From Chryseosolibacter sp049791675 (GTDB taxonomy: Bacteria > Bacteroidota > Bacteroidia > Cytophagales > Cyclobacteriaceae): DNA of 64,000 nucleotides. Positions 1 through 8,783 of this stretch are shown one piece after another. Under the pieces are notes generated by a model. The model had not been told where the DNA came from. It saw nothing but the letters and a program-made list of their open reading frames with translations, and did not search any database. Where the stretch lies: positions 24,319-88,318 of the forward strand of contig JBARAD010000104.1 in assembly GCA_049791675.1 (NCBI GenBank). Reading direction: 5' to 3'. Made by a program: the position numbers and the translations under genes. Positions within the stretch are counted from its first letter, which is position 1. Each line of letters begins with the position of its first letter.

Positions 1-902
1 AGGGCGAGCATCATCAGGCTGAAGAAAATATTGATCGATCCGATGATGAGCAAAAGAGTAAGCGACAGGAAAGTAAAAAGCTTCTCCATTTTCAGCAGCT
101 TGTACAAGTCCTGATGCTGCTCTTCATGATTCAAGACATTATAATCTTCACCAATTGCCTTCTGGATACGCTCCTCGATGCTGAAAATATCCGAGCCCGC
201 CGTTGTTTTGATCTCAAAAGAAGTCCGCTTATCGCCGTAATTGAACAAGTCCTGTGTAAACCTTAGGGGAACGATAATGTAGTTTTCGTCAAAGTTCTGG
301 ACGATGGAGAAGACCCCTCCTGGCACAATGTTCTGTCTTGAATATAGTTTCGAAGGATCCAGGCCCACGGAACTGACGTTCTTTATATAGTATACCTGTA
401 ACGGATAAAGCGGATCGTTGGTAGCGATTGACAGCGTATATTGAATGCCGCGCCCGATCATGGCATAATTGACCGGACCATCTTTGAGCTTCAGTTCACC
501 TTCTACAATATTCTCTTCGGGAATGCGCTCCTGTTCAAGAAAATTATCACTTACCCCCTTAATAATTACTACCTGATTCGCATCCCTGTAGCGCAGGTAG
601 GCATAATCTTCAATTACTTCCGTCACCAGCTCCACCCCTTCAACGGAATTGATTTTGCTCACCAGCTCCTGGGAGGATTCGAATGACTTGCCTTCTCTTG
701 CTTCAATCTTGATCTCAGGGTCAAACGAATTATTCAGCGATCTTAACAGGTCCTCCAGTCCATTGAATACCGATAGCACGATGATCAGCGCCGCTGTGCT
801 GAAAGCAATACCGCCGATCGAAAGGATGGCAATGATGTTGATGAAGTTTGCCTTCCGTTTAGAAAGCAAATACCGCCGGGCAATGAAGAATGGTAGATTC
901 AA
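1..902 (-). CDS. FtsX/LolE-type ABC transporter permease (partial)
   Basis: The 3' end lies beyond the left edge, and about 300 N-terminal residues are visible. Reading the minus strand from a TTG at 902 gives LNLPFFIARRYLLSKRKANF, then a first membrane helix (about residues 20-45), then a periplasmic MacB-like domain, then a second helix starting near residue 285. This is the layout of FtsX-fold permeases of the lipoprotein-releasing (LolC/E) class, which drive lipoproteins off the inner membrane together with a LolD-type ATPase. It starts 11 bases after the rbfA stop, so the two are probably co-transcribed. No ATG is in frame at the start, so TTG is the best choice. Which substrate it handles cannot be told from this fragment. 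Confidence 0.8.
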   Translation of the reverse strand, partial: MNLPFFIARRYLLSKRKANFINIIAILSIGGIAFSTAALIIVLSVFNGLEDLLRSLNNSFDPEIKIEAREGKSFESSQELVSKINSVEGVELVTEVIEDYAYLRYRDANQVVIIKGVSDNFLEQERIPEENIVEGELKLKDGPVNYAMIGRGIQYTLSIATNDPLYPLQVYYIKNVSSVGLDPSKLYSRQNIVPGGVFSIVQNFDENYIIVPLRFTQDLFNYGDKRTSFEIKTTAGSDIFSIEERIQKAIGEDYNVLNHEEQHQDLYKLLKMEKLFTFLSLTLLLIIGSINIFFSLMMLA

Positions 903-912
903 TTTTTGCTGT

Positions 913-1287
913 TTAATCTGAGCTTTTATCTGCCGGAGGAATATTCAGATTTTTGATCAATTCTTCAATTTTGAAAGCCTTTTCTTCTGTTTCGTCAATT
1001 ACAAAAATCAGCTCAGGGACGATCCGCGCCTGCTTTCTGATGCGTTCACCCAGCGCTTTCCTGATTTCACTTTTACTCCTGTTAATCTTATCCAGGGTTT
1101 TGTTTTTATCCTTTGCCAGCATCATACTGATAAAAACCCTGGCCACGCCGAGGTCCGGGCTCATAGAAACCTCAGCGATGGTGATAAACTCATTCTCGAG
1201 GATCCCCCTTTTATCGCGTTGGAATATCTCGCTCAGCTCCTTCTGGATTAAGCGCCCGAATTTCTGCTGTCTGGTTGACCCTGCCAT
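913..1287 (-). CDS. rbfA: ribosome-binding factor A
   Basis: This 124-residue protein matches RbfA in size and sequence. It opens with TRQQKFGRLIQKELSEIFQ and has a KH-like core, with ISPDLGVARVFIS-type residues (here MSPDLGVARVFISMM) near 43-57. RbfA binds the 30S subunit during late 16S rRNA processing and cold adaptation. The gene sits directly upstream of the ABC permease. It is divergent from the membrane protein gene at 1401, with a 113-base promoter region between them. The start is ATG. Confidence 0.93.
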   Translation of the reverse strand: MAGSTRQQKFGRLIQKELSEIFQRDKRGILENEFITIAEVSMSPDLGVARVFISMMLAKDKNKTLDKINRSKSEIRKALGERIRKQARIVPELIFVIDETEEKAFKIEELIKNLNIPPADKSSD

Positions 1288-1400
1288 GGCTATTGCGTTT
1301 ACGCTACGAATGAATAAGGAACGTCAATAAAAAACAATAGATTCCGCTTTAAACTTCGCATTTACTGTCTATTTTTCTGCCAAATCTTAATTATCCGAAA

Positions 1401-2798
1401 TTGATAAATTATTTCCGCATTAACGACCCTTACCGACTGGTTGGTTTGTTTATACTGCTGCTGATAATATACACGCCGTTCTTCCTTTTCGATGATCAAT
1501 TAACTATTCCTGAACTGAAAAACCTGCTGCTCGGCGAAAAACAGAACGAAGGGTACGACATGTACGTGGAAGTCATTGATAACAGCGCCCCTTTGGCTGC
1601 CTGGACTCATGAGCTCCTCGATACGCTTTTCGGCCGATCCATACTCGCACGTCACGTCCTGGCATTTTTCATCATCTTTCTCCAGAGCGCTTACCTCGGG
1701 ATCCTGTTCATCATGAAAAAAGCTTTCAGTGAGAACACCTACATTCCTTCCTTTCTTTTTGCCCTTTTGTTCTTCTTCTCATTCGATACATTATCCCTTT
1801 CCAATGAATTGCTTGGCTCCGGATTTCTCTTGCTGGCGCTTCATAATTTGTTTCAGGAGATCGAATTCAGAAATGAGGGTGATGAAAGTGTCTTTAACGT
1901 TGGTCTATGCATTAGCCTTGCCTCTCTGTTTTCCTTTGCCTTCGTTGTCTACCTGGTCTGTTCCCTGGTCATTCTCTTGTTTTTTACACGGAGCAACGCG
2001 CGGAAATTTCTGCTCCTGATATTCGGTTTTATACTGCCACACCTGCTCACGATCAGCATTGCATTCCTGAATGATTCAACGGGCGAGCTGTGGGACTACT
2101 ACTACCGCTCAAACCTTTCGTTCAACCGGACCTCCTTTGTCAGTGCGAAAACATTACTCACCCTGAGCGCCATACCTCTTTTTTATTTCGCCATATCGAT
2201 GGTGATGCTAAACCGCGAGGCACGCTTCAGCAAATACCAATCACAGATCGTGCAGACCGTGTTATTGTGGCTGGTTTTTTCGGTTTTCTTCGTTCTTTAC
2301 ACCAAAGACCTGCGGCCGCAGAGCCTCATCGTGTTCATTCCAGGGTTGGCATTTCTTCTGACACATTTCTTTTTACTGATCCGAAGGAAGAAATTTGTCC
2401 ACATGAACGTCTGGATCCTTTTTATCGGGATCATCACAGTGGCTTATCTTGCGCGGTTTGAAAAAATAGAATCGATTGATTACAGCAGACTTTGGGTGGA
2501 TGACAGGCCAGAAAGTCTCCGCGGCAAGCGGATCCTGGTATTGGACGATTCACTCGATGTTTATCAGCATAATTTCCTGGCGACTCCTTTTCTCAGCTGG
2601 CAACTGTCTGAAGATATCTTCAGAAATCCCGATTATTATGAAAATGTCACACAGGTCTATCATTCATTCAAAACGGATCCGCCAGACCTGATCGTTGACA
2701 GGGAAAATTTGCTGAAAGATTTCTTCAACCGGATGCCTGAAGTGAAAGCCACATATGAACGGCAGGGCGACCGTTATATCAGGAAGCTTAGCAACTGA
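1401..2798 (+). CDS. polytopic inner-membrane protein (DUF6427-like)
   Basis: This is a 465-residue, very hydrophobic protein with about ten to twelve predicted membrane helices across residues 13-350, followed by a soluble C-terminal tail of about 110 residues (SIDYSRLWVDDRPESLRGKR onward). The opening MINYFRINDPYRLVGLFILL resembles the Bacteroidota family DUF6427, whose function is unknown; this assignment is from memory of the family pattern. The start codon is TTG, with no in-frame ATG nearby upstream. Its last 11 bases overlap the 3' end of the convergent rpiB gene. Confidence 0.7.
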   Translation: MINYFRINDPYRLVGLFILLLIIYTPFFLFDDQLTIPELKNLLLGEKQNEGYDMYVEVIDNSAPLAAWTHELLDTLFGRSILARHVLAFFIIFLQSAYLGILFIMKKAFSENTYIPSFLFALLFFFSFDTLSLSNELLGSGFLLLALHNLFQEIEFRNEGDESVFNVGLCISLASLFSFAFVVYLVCSLVILLFFTRSNARKFLLLIFGFILPHLLTISIAFLNDSTGELWDYYYRSNLSFNRTSFVSAKTLLTLSAIPLFYFAISMVMLNREARFSKYQSQIVQTVLLWLVFSVFFVLYTKDLRPQSLIVFIPGLAFLLTHFFLLIRRKKFVHMNVWILFIGIITVAYLARFEKIESIDYSRLWVDDRPESLRGKRILVLDDSLDVYQHNFLATPFLSWQLSEDIFRNPDYYENVTQVYHSFKTDPPDLIVDRENLLKDFFNRMPEVKATYERQGDRYIRKLSN

Positions 2799-3222
2799 TC
2801 TTTCCCACCCTGCGATCGTGCCGTCCGCCTTCAAAGCTTTCGTGAAGAAAACGGTCTGCAATTTTCTCACTGAGTTCATAGGGAACAAAACGTGCGGGCA
2901 GGCAAAGGATGTTCGCATTATTATGGTTGCGCGCCAGGGCGGCAAGATCTTCATTCCAGCAGATCGCCGCCCGGATGCCCTGATGTTTGTTAGCCGTCAT
3001 GGCTACGCCGTTTGCGCTTCCACAGATCAGGATGCCAAGTTCGAATTCTTTTTTCTCCACCGCCGCCGATACAGCATGTGCAAAGTCAGGGTAGTCAGCA
3101 GATTCGCTGCTGTACGTCCCGAAATCTTTTGTCTCATACCCATTGGCCTGTAACCAATTTATGAGCTTGCTCTTGTAATCAAAACCGGCGTGATCGCCAC
3201 CAATGGCTATTTTCGGCATCAT
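2788..3222 (-). CDS. rpiB: ribose-5-phosphate isomerase B
   Basis: This 144-residue RpiB/LacAB-family protein interconverts ribose 5-phosphate and ribulose 5-phosphate in the pentose phosphate pathway. The N-terminal phosphate-binding motif IGGDHAGF (residues 7-14) and the catalytic cysteine in LICGSANGVAMTANK (Cys67) are present. Arg residues near the C-terminus (GGRHDRRV) fit the phosphate-anchoring positions. The ATG overlaps the tatC stop by four bases (ATGA), which implies translational coupling. The C-terminus overlaps the convergent gene at 2798. Confidence 0.93.
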   Translation of the reverse strand: MMPKIAIGGDHAGFDYKSKLINWLQANGYETKDFGTYSSESADYPDFAHAVSAAVEKKEFELGILICGSANGVAMTANKHQGIRAAICWNEDLAALARNHNNANILCLPARFVPYELSEKIADRFLHESFEGGRHDRRVGKISC

Positions 3223-4079
3223 GATCCTTGTTGTTCTTTTAGCAATTCTTCGGCCTCCTCTCTTTCTTTCTGACGCATCACCGAGGCGGAAATCAAGATA
3301 CTGATTTCGTAAAGAAGATATAACGGCACTGAAATCAGACTCTGACTGAGCGGATCAGCAGTGGGTGTGACGATCGCGCCCACAATAAGGATGATGACAA
3401 TCGCGTGCTTCCGGTAAGTTCTCAGATAAGTAGGAGTGACAATTCCAACTTTAGTAAGGAAGAACATCACCACGGGTAACTGGAAGAGTACACCACTTCC
3501 GAATACAACACCGACAATGGTTCCAACATAAGAAGTGATGTCAAATTCATTCACAATCATATCACTGATCTGGTAGTTGGCCAGAAAAGAGATCATGATG
3601 GGCGACATGACGTAATATCCAAACAACACGCCTGTTAAGAACAGGAGGGAAATGGCGGCAACGGCACCCCGGGAAGAATTTTTTTCTCTCGGATACAACC
3701 CGGGTTTAATAAAACGCCACAATTCCCAGGTGATATAAGGGAATGCCACCACGATACCGATCACAAAAGAGGCCACAATGTGCATCGAAAACTGACCCGT
3801 CATGAAACGGCTCTGCACTTTGAAGGGAATCTCATCCACGCACAAGGCATCGCCCGATCCGAAGAAGTGGCCGATGTTACAAAGCCATGTAAAGGTGGGA
3901 AAGTCCACCCTTGCAGGAGCGAAAATAATATTCTGAAAGATCCACGGAGCAGTCACAAATGCGGCAATGGTGAAAATCAAAACTGCCGCCAGTGACCTCA
4001 CGACGTGCCAACGCAATTCCTCGAGATGTTCGAGGAAGCTCATCTCCTTCTCCTGAATAGGTTCCTGATCTAATGGCAT
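3219..4079 (-). CDS. tatC: Sec-independent protein translocase TatC
   Basis: This 286-residue protein is the multi-spanning core of the twin-arginine translocase and recognises RR signal peptides of folded proteins. The cytoplasmic signature FLEHLEELRWHVVRSL is at residues 15-30, followed by six predicted helices. The conserved FPYITWELWRFIKPGLYPREK loop lies near 115-135. A periplasmic insertion between helices 1 and 2 carries two cysteines (LCNIG and ALCVDE). No TatA/B gene is adjacent, so those subunits must be encoded elsewhere. It overlaps rpiB by four bases. Confidence 0.93.
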   Translation of the reverse strand: MPLDQEPIQEKEMSFLEHLEELRWHVVRSLAAVLIFTIAAFVTAPWIFQNIIFAPARVDFPTFTWLCNIGHFFGSGDALCVDEIPFKVQSRFMTGQFSMHIVASFVIGIVVAFPYITWELWRFIKPGLYPREKNSSRGAVAAISLLFLTGVLFGYYVMSPIMISFLANYQISDMIVNEFDITSYVGTIVGVVFGSGVLFQLPVVMFFLTKVGIVTPTYLRTYRKHAIVIILIVGAIVTPTADPLSQSLISVPLYLLYEISILISASVMRQKEREEAEELLKEQQGS

Positions 4080-4110
4080 GTTTTATCTTACTTAATTAAT
4101 GCTTGACCGC

Positions 4111-5379
4111 TTAATATAACGGGAATTTCTCCATAAAGCGGTTGACTTTTCTTTTAACTCCCTTGAGATGTTTTTGGTCGGCAGGTTTTTGCAATGCTTC
4201 GTCGATAAGCTCAACTACTTTCACGACATCTTTCTCCATCATACCACGGGTAGTGATTGCCGGCGTGCCGATGCGCATGCCGGAGGTTACGAAAGGAGAT
4301 TGCGTATCAAACGGCACCATGTTCTTATTGATCGTGATGTCCGCCTGGATCAAAGCTTCTTCGGCTTGTTTACCGGTTAGTTTTTTGGATCGCAGATCGA
4401 TCAGCATCAGGTGGTTATCCGTTCCGTCAGAGATTATCTTATAGCCTTTCGACACAAAGCTTTCGGCCATGGCCTTTGCATTCTTGGCTACCTGCACCAC
4501 GTAATCAAGGTATTCATCCGAGAGTGCCTCCTTGAAGGAGATCGCCTTGGCAGCGATGACATGTTCAAGCGGGCCGCCCTGTGTGCCGGGGAAGACCCCG
4601 GAATCAAGAATGGAGCCAAGCTTCCTTATTTCCCCTTTCGGAGTCTTCAATCCCCATGGGTTGTCAATATTTTTTCCTACCATGATCATCCCGCCTCTTG
4701 GTCCGCGCAAAGTTTTATGCGTGGTGGTGGTGATCACGTGGCAATGCTCCATGGGATCATTCAGCAACCCGCGGGCAATCAACCCTGCGGGGTGGGAAAT
4801 ATCTGCAAGCAGAATCGCGCCAACACTGTCGGCGGCTTCCCGTAATTTCTTATAATCCCAATCGCGGCTGTAAGCTGACGCGCCACAGATGATCATTTTT
4901 GGCTTCTCGCGTTGTGCCGTCTTGATCACTTTGTCAAAATCAATCGTGCCGGTGGATTCTTCAACACCGTAGAATACTGGCTGATAAAGCTTGCCCGAGA
5001 AATTCACCGGAGATCCGTGGGTAAGGTGTCCGCCATGGGAGAGATCAAATCCGAGGATCTTATCGCCGGGTTTAAGACAGGCGAGCATCACTGCGGCGTT
5101 GGCCTGTGCGCCCGAATGGGGCTGTACGTTTGCCCATTCAGCGCCAAATAACTCCTTGGCGCGGTCAATGGCCAACTGTTCTATTTCATCAACTACCTCG
5201 CACCCACCATAATAGCGCTTTCCGGGAAGTCCTTCAGCATATTTGTTGGTCAGGACCGTTCCCATAGCTTTCATTACCTGTTGGGAGGTAAAATTTTCGG
5301 AGGCTATCAGTTCAATCCCGTTCTGCTGACGTTCTTTTTCTTTTTCAATGAGGTCGAAGATTACTTTATCTTTTTTCAT
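4111..5379 (-). CDS. glyA: serine hydroxymethyltransferase
   Basis: GlyA (422 residues, the usual length) converts serine and tetrahydrofolate to glycine and 5,10-methylene-THF using pyridoxal phosphate. The Schiff-base lysine is Lys222 in TTTTHKTLRGPRGG, and the N-terminal IELIASENF motif is at 22-30. An insertion after the PLP loop (NPWGLKTPKGEIRKLGS, about 240-256) matches what I know of Bacteroidota GlyA. A good promoter lies just upstream (5400-5432), giving a very short leader. It is probably a monocistronic unit or heads glyA-tatC-rpiB, since only 31 bases separate it from tatC. Confidence 0.96.
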   Translation of the reverse strand: MKKDKVIFDLIEKEKERQQNGIELIASENFTSQQVMKAMGTVLTNKYAEGLPGKRYYGGCEVVDEIEQLAIDRAKELFGAEWANVQPHSGAQANAAVMLACLKPGDKILGFDLSHGGHLTHGSPVNFSGKLYQPVFYGVEESTGTIDFDKVIKTAQREKPKMIICGASAYSRDWDYKKLREAADSVGAILLADISHPAGLIARGLLNDPMEHCHVITTTTHKTLRGPRGGMIMVGKNIDNPWGLKTPKGEIRKLGSILDSGVFPGTQGGPLEHVIAAKAISFKEALSDEYLDYVVQVAKNAKAMAESFVSKGYKIISDGTDNHLMLIDLRSKKLTGKQAEEALIQADITINKNMVPFDTQSPFVTSGMRIGTPAITTRGMMEKDVVKVVELIDEALQKPADQKHLKGVKRKVNRFMEKFPLY

Positions 5380-5399
5380 GAACGGTTTTTAAAGAAGCG

Positions 5400-5432
5400 C
5401 AAAAATAGGCGAGATAAAGTCTATTTCCCAAA
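5400..5432 (-). promoter_or_regulatory. Bacteroidota-type promoter of glyA
   Basis: Read on the minus strand, TTTGGG (CAAA at 5429-5432) is followed by 21 bases and then TATTTTTG (5400-5407). This matches the Bacteroidota vegetative -33 TTTG and -7 TAnnTTTG elements. Transcription would start near 5392, about a dozen bases before the glyA ATG. Confidence 0.6.
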
Positions 5433-5456
5433 GCAGATATACAAATCCCAAATCTT

Positions 5457-6188
5457 TTACCAGGATCCGCTGCTGCCTCCACCACTGAAACCGCCGCCGC
5501 CGCCGGAGAATCCCCCGAAGCCTCCTCCGCCGCGTCCCCCGGAGAATCCACCGCCATACCAACCCGCTCCTGACGACCAACCACCCCGTCGGTGGTTCCC
5601 TCTTCCCCCGCCCATCCTGCTGATCAGAATGATGATCATCAGCACGATCAAGGTCACCCAGATGGAGCCTTTACGGCCCCTTCGGCTGGAAACAGGACCC
5701 TGTTCCATCTCATATTCTCCTCCGATCGCCTGGATCATGGCCGTCACCGCGGCGCGGATGCCCCCTTCGTAATTGTTTTCTCGGAAACGCGGAGCCATCT
5801 CGTTTCTGATGATCTGGTTACAAACGGCGTCGGGTAAAACACCCTCGAGGCCTTCGCCGACTTCAATCCTCACCTTCCGGTCGTTCAGGGCAATCAGCAA
5901 TAGGACACCGTTATCTTTATCCGCCTGCCCAAGCTTCCATGTCTCCGCAACCTGAAGGGCATATTCTTCAATTGGCATATCCTGGAGGGACGGAATAATC
6001 AGAACGGCGATCTGGTTGGATGTAGAGTCCTCGTAAAGTTTTAACTGTTGTTCCAGCTCGCTCCCGAAAGCAGGCGTGAGGATGCTGGCCTCGTCGTGGA
6101 TCCGACCGGTCCATAATTCCGGTACTTTCAATTGCGCGGCGGCCAGCAAAGGCAAAAAGAACACGACAGAAAGGATAAATTTTTTCAT
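5457..6188 (-). CDS. secreted/membrane TPM-domain protein (YgcG family)
   Basis: This 243-residue protein has a signal peptide (MKKFILSVVFFLPLLAAAQ) and a TPM (Psb32/YgcG) domain at about 28-150 with the ALNDRKVRIEVGEGLEG stretch typical of the family. One membrane helix follows near 175-193, and the protein ends in a glycine/serine tail of about 50 residues closing SSGSW. TPM proteins in plants help photosystem repair, but their bacterial role is unclear. It lies 24 bases after a second TPM gene, and the pair is probably co-transcribed. The Gly-rich tail probably makes a flexible or adhesive segment; that part is inference. Confidence 0.85.
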   Translation of the reverse strand: MKKFILSVVFFLPLLAAAQLKVPELWTGRIHDEASILTPAFGSELEQQLKLYEDSTSNQIAVLIIPSLQDMPIEEYALQVAETWKLGQADKDNGVLLLIALNDRKVRIEVGEGLEGVLPDAVCNQIIRNEMAPRFRENNYEGGIRAAVTAMIQAIGGEYEMEQGPVSSRRGRKGSIWVTLIVLMIIILISRMGGGRGNHRRGGWSSGAGWYGGGFSGGRGGGGFGGFSGGGGGFSGGGSSGSW

Positions 6189-6212
6189 GCTGTATGTGGG
6201 GGTCAGGCGCCG

Positions 6213-6884
6213 TTAGTTTATACGCAGGTCATCGCGCAGTTCGTTGATGTCGTCATCGGTCTTATTAAACCCTTTTTCTAAAAGGATTTCACCGCATCTG
6301 TTGATGCCTGCTACGATGCCATCGACGGTTTTGCCCGAGCGTATGTTGTTAATGAGTTCGGAAACGATTTTATCCCATTCTCGCTGCTCCACCACTTTAC
6401 TGATCCCCCTGTCCGCCATCACGATCACTTCATGTTCGAAGAAACTGATGAAGATCATGATCCCCGTGCGATGCCTGGTGTTGAAGATCTCTTCTTCCAG
6501 AAAAGCATTCTCTGCGCTTTGCCGGCAACACTCGTCCATATATTTACGGGAGGCCAGCCAGCGTTTAACCGGATTCGAAAGGTTGGGGATGATTGCTCCG
6601 AGTACGCCCCCGATCACCACGACAATAAAAATGAACATTGGATCGTAGTACAGGGTCTGGGTGGCGTCCTCTATGATGTAACGGTCCAGAAAGATCATCA
6701 GCGCAAAGAAGAACGTGGCAGCAATCACGCCGGCCTTGTAGTTGGCGATCGTATAAATGCCACTACGCTCTACAATTACAGGCACAATCTCGCCCGAGAT
6801 CTTTTGTTCAGCTTCCCTGACAGCATGCTTTATGCGTTGCAGGTCATCATCGCTGAATTTATGGTTAAGCTTCATAGGGTGCAT
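6213..6884 (-). CDS. TPM-domain membrane protein
   Basis: This 223-residue protein starts without a signal peptide (KFSDDDLQRIKHAVREAEQKISGEIVP is a TPM N-terminus). It carries two membrane helices at about 50-66 and 80-105, which split the domain. The TPM core resumes after them (HRTGIMIFISFFEHEVIVMADRGI, about 140-165). Such proteins usually sit beside a YgcG-type secreted TPM protein and a LemA gene. Here the YgcG partner is next door but no LemA gene is nearby. Function is unknown. Confidence 0.82.
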   Translation of the reverse strand: MHPMKLNHKFSDDDLQRIKHAVREAEQKISGEIVPVIVERSGIYTIANYKAGVIAATFFFALMIFLDRYIIEDATQTLYYDPMFIFIVVVIGGVLGAIIPNLSNPVKRWLASRKYMDECCRQSAENAFLEEEIFNTRHRTGIMIFISFFEHEVIVMADRGISKVVEQREWDKIVSELINNIRSGKTVDGIVAGINRCGEILLEKGFNKTDDDINELRDDLRIN

Positions 6885-6982
6885 TTAGGCACCAAAGATA
6901 ACACTGGCAACCATAAATCCATTTTTAGTCGGGCAGTAACAAAGGCCGCGGTGTTTTATGGTGCGACCGAATGGGAGATTGT

Positions 6983-7696
6983 CTATTGCAGCTGCTTGAG
7001 ATACAGTTGAATAGTGTTCTCAAGACCAAGGTACAGCGCATCGCAAATCAATGCATGACCGATGGATACTTCGTCCAGATGCGGGATATTTTTGTGAAAG
7101 AATGACAGGTTGTGAAGGTCCAGGTCGTGACCCGCGTTGACACCCAAACCCAATGAATGAGCCAGTTTGGCGCTTTCGATATAGGGTTTAATGGCGATGT
7201 CTTTTGACACGAGAAATTCCCGCGCGTAAGGTTCCGTGTACAATTCGATGCGGTCAGCGCCAAGGCGCGCGGCACCCTCCACCATTCGCAACGCGGGATC
7301 GATAAAAACAGAGACCCGCACTCCAGCGCGTTTTAATTCTTTCACGACATCCGTAAGAAGATCGAGGTTACTCAACGTATCCCAGCCGGCATTGGACGTA
7401 ATAGCATCGGGCTTATCAGGGACGAGTGTAGCCTGGGCTGGCTTCACCTCGCTGACCAGTTTGATGAAACGGGAATCCGGATACCCTTCAATATTAAACT
7501 CAGTCTTTACCACCTTCTTTAACTGTAACACATCCGCGTACCGGATATGTCTTTCGTCGGGGCGTGGGTGCACCGTGATGCCATCGGCACCAAACCGCTC
7601 ACAGTCGATCGCTACCTGTATAACATTCGGATTATTTCCGCCACGCGCATTCCGGAGTGTGGCAATTTTATTAATATTGACGCTCAGTCTTGTCAC
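6983..7696 (-). CDS. pdxJ: pyridoxine 5'-phosphate synthase
   Basis: PdxJ (237 residues) condenses 1-deoxyxylulose 5-phosphate with 3-amino-2-oxopropyl phosphate to make pyridoxine 5'-phosphate. The TIM-barrel signature LSVNINKIATLRNARGG is at 4-20, HPRPDERHIR at about 42-51, and GLGVNAGHDLDLHNL at about 188-202. The start is GTG (revcomp of 7694-7696), which gives the normal family N-terminus. It is divergent from the YqeY gene. It makes the precursor of the cofactor used by GlyA, but the two are not in one operon. Confidence 0.94.
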   Translation of the reverse strand: MTRLSVNINKIATLRNARGGNNPNVIQVAIDCERFGADGITVHPRPDERHIRYADVLQLKKVVKTEFNIEGYPDSRFIKLVSEVKPAQATLVPDKPDAITSNAGWDTLSNLDLLTDVVKELKRAGVRVSVFIDPALRMVEGAARLGADRIELYTEPYAREFLVSKDIAIKPYIESAKLAHSLGLGVNAGHDLDLHNLSFFHKNIPHLDEVSIGHALICDALYLGLENTIQLYLKQLQ

Positions 7697-7765
7697 AGAA
7701 CTATTTTAGCACAGATAACCTTATCGGTGCAAATTTTGTTCGAAAAAACCATAACCGCAAAAGTC

Positions 7766-8218
7766 ATGAGCCTTAAGGAGCAAATTGATGCTGATATTAA
7801 AAAAGCGATGCTTGCCAGGAACAAGGAGGAGCTGGAAGCATTGCGCAGCATAAAATCGCTGATCCTTCTTGCTGAAACGGAGAAAGGAAGCGGTGAAGAT
7901 GTTACCGCCGATGCAGAAAAGAAACTGTTGATGAAGGCAGCCAAGCAACGGAAGGAATCCGCAGAGATCTTTGAGAATCAGAACAGAAAAGACCTGGCAG
8001 ACAGGGAGTTATTGCAATTGGAGGTGATCAACAGGTATCTTCCCAAACAATTGTCGGAGGAAGAAATCAAATCCGCCCTCTTAAACGTTATCAAGGAGGT
8101 TGGTGCAAATGGTCCGCAGGATATGGGAAAGGTTATGGGTATCGCCACCAAAAAACTTGCAGGCCAGGCCGACGGAAAAGTGATCTCTGAACTTGTAAAA
8201 AAATTACTGGCTACTTGA
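7766..8218 (+). CDS. GatB/YqeY domain protein
   Basis: The ATG at 7766 gives MSLKEQIDADIKKAMLARNK, the standard start of YqeY-family proteins, and a 150-residue product. The longer open frame upstream runs through pdxJ antisense and is not coding. The protein has the tRNA amidotransferase B C-terminal-like (YqeY) fold, with the motif LPKQLSEEEIKSAL at about 91-104. It may bind tRNA, but the role of stand-alone YqeY is not established. It overlaps the cvpA start by four bases. Confidence 0.88.
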   Translation: MSLKEQIDADIKKAMLARNKEELEALRSIKSLILLAETEKGSGEDVTADAEKKLLMKAAKQRKESAEIFENQNRKDLADRELLQLEVINRYLPKQLSEEEIKSALLNVIKEVGANGPQDMGKVMGIATKKLAGQADGKVISELVKKLLAT

Positions 8219-8715
8219 GTTCTGTTGATATAATCCTCATCATTTTCATCCTCATCGGCGCTTTCCTGGGTTATCGGGAAGGCTTCCTAATGGAGCTTTT
8301 CTCTCTTGCCGCCATTGTGCTCGGCGTGCTCGGCGCCTTCAAGCTTATGGGTTATGCCATGCTTTTCCTGGCGGACGAGTTTGATATTGATCGGACGATA
8401 CTGCCGTATGTGGCTTTCGCACTCGTCTTCATTGCTATATTGGTAGCGGTGAGGCTGCTGGGGAAAATCATTAAGGTATCGATCGACAAAACTTTTTTAG
8501 GTCGTGTCGATCAGGCAGCTGGTGCGGGCCTCGGTCTTTTAAAGGCAGCCTTTCTGCTGAGTGTTTCATTATGGATCCTGGACTCACTGGATTTCGATCT
8601 TCCGGAAAAATGGACAAGCGATTCATGGCTGCTGCCAAGGATCGAATCATTTGCTCCGCAGGTGACCGTGTGGATCGGCAACTACATACCTTTTTTCCGG
8701 GATGTGTTCACGTAA
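8215..8715 (+). CDS. CvpA family membrane protein
   Basis: This 166-residue protein has four predicted helices and the CvpA hallmark near the N-terminus (VDIILIIFILIGAFLGYREGFLMELFSL). E. coli CvpA is needed for colicin V export and envelope stress tolerance, but its molecular role is unknown. The start codon is TTG within the TTGA overlap with the preceding stop, so it is probably translated by re-initiation after the YqeY protein. Confidence 0.85.
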   Translation: MSSVDIILIIFILIGAFLGYREGFLMELFSLAAIVLGVLGAFKLMGYAMLFLADEFDIDRTILPYVAFALVFIAILVAVRLLGKIIKVSIDKTFLGRVDQAAGAGLGLLKAAFLLSVSLWILDSLDFDLPEKWTSDSWLLPRIESFAPQVTVWIGNYIPFFRDVFT

Positions 8716-8783
8716 GATTCCCGGTTATTTAAACTTTTATTCTGGCAATTTTTTGCCTTACTTATCGCAGTTAATAGAATAAC

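Noticed and set aside
5281..5772. Proline-rich open frame antisense to the TPM gene
   Set aside because: It is the complement of the glycine-rich tail, with no start or promoter evidence.
7547..7765. Long N-terminal extension of the YqeY frame
   Set aside because: It is antisense to pdxJ and lacks family similarity; the ATG at 7766 gives the normal N-terminus.
8744..8757. GGCAATTTTTTGCC inverted repeat before the hydrolase gene as a terminator
   Set aside because: The stem is only 5 bp with no T run after it; too weak to call.
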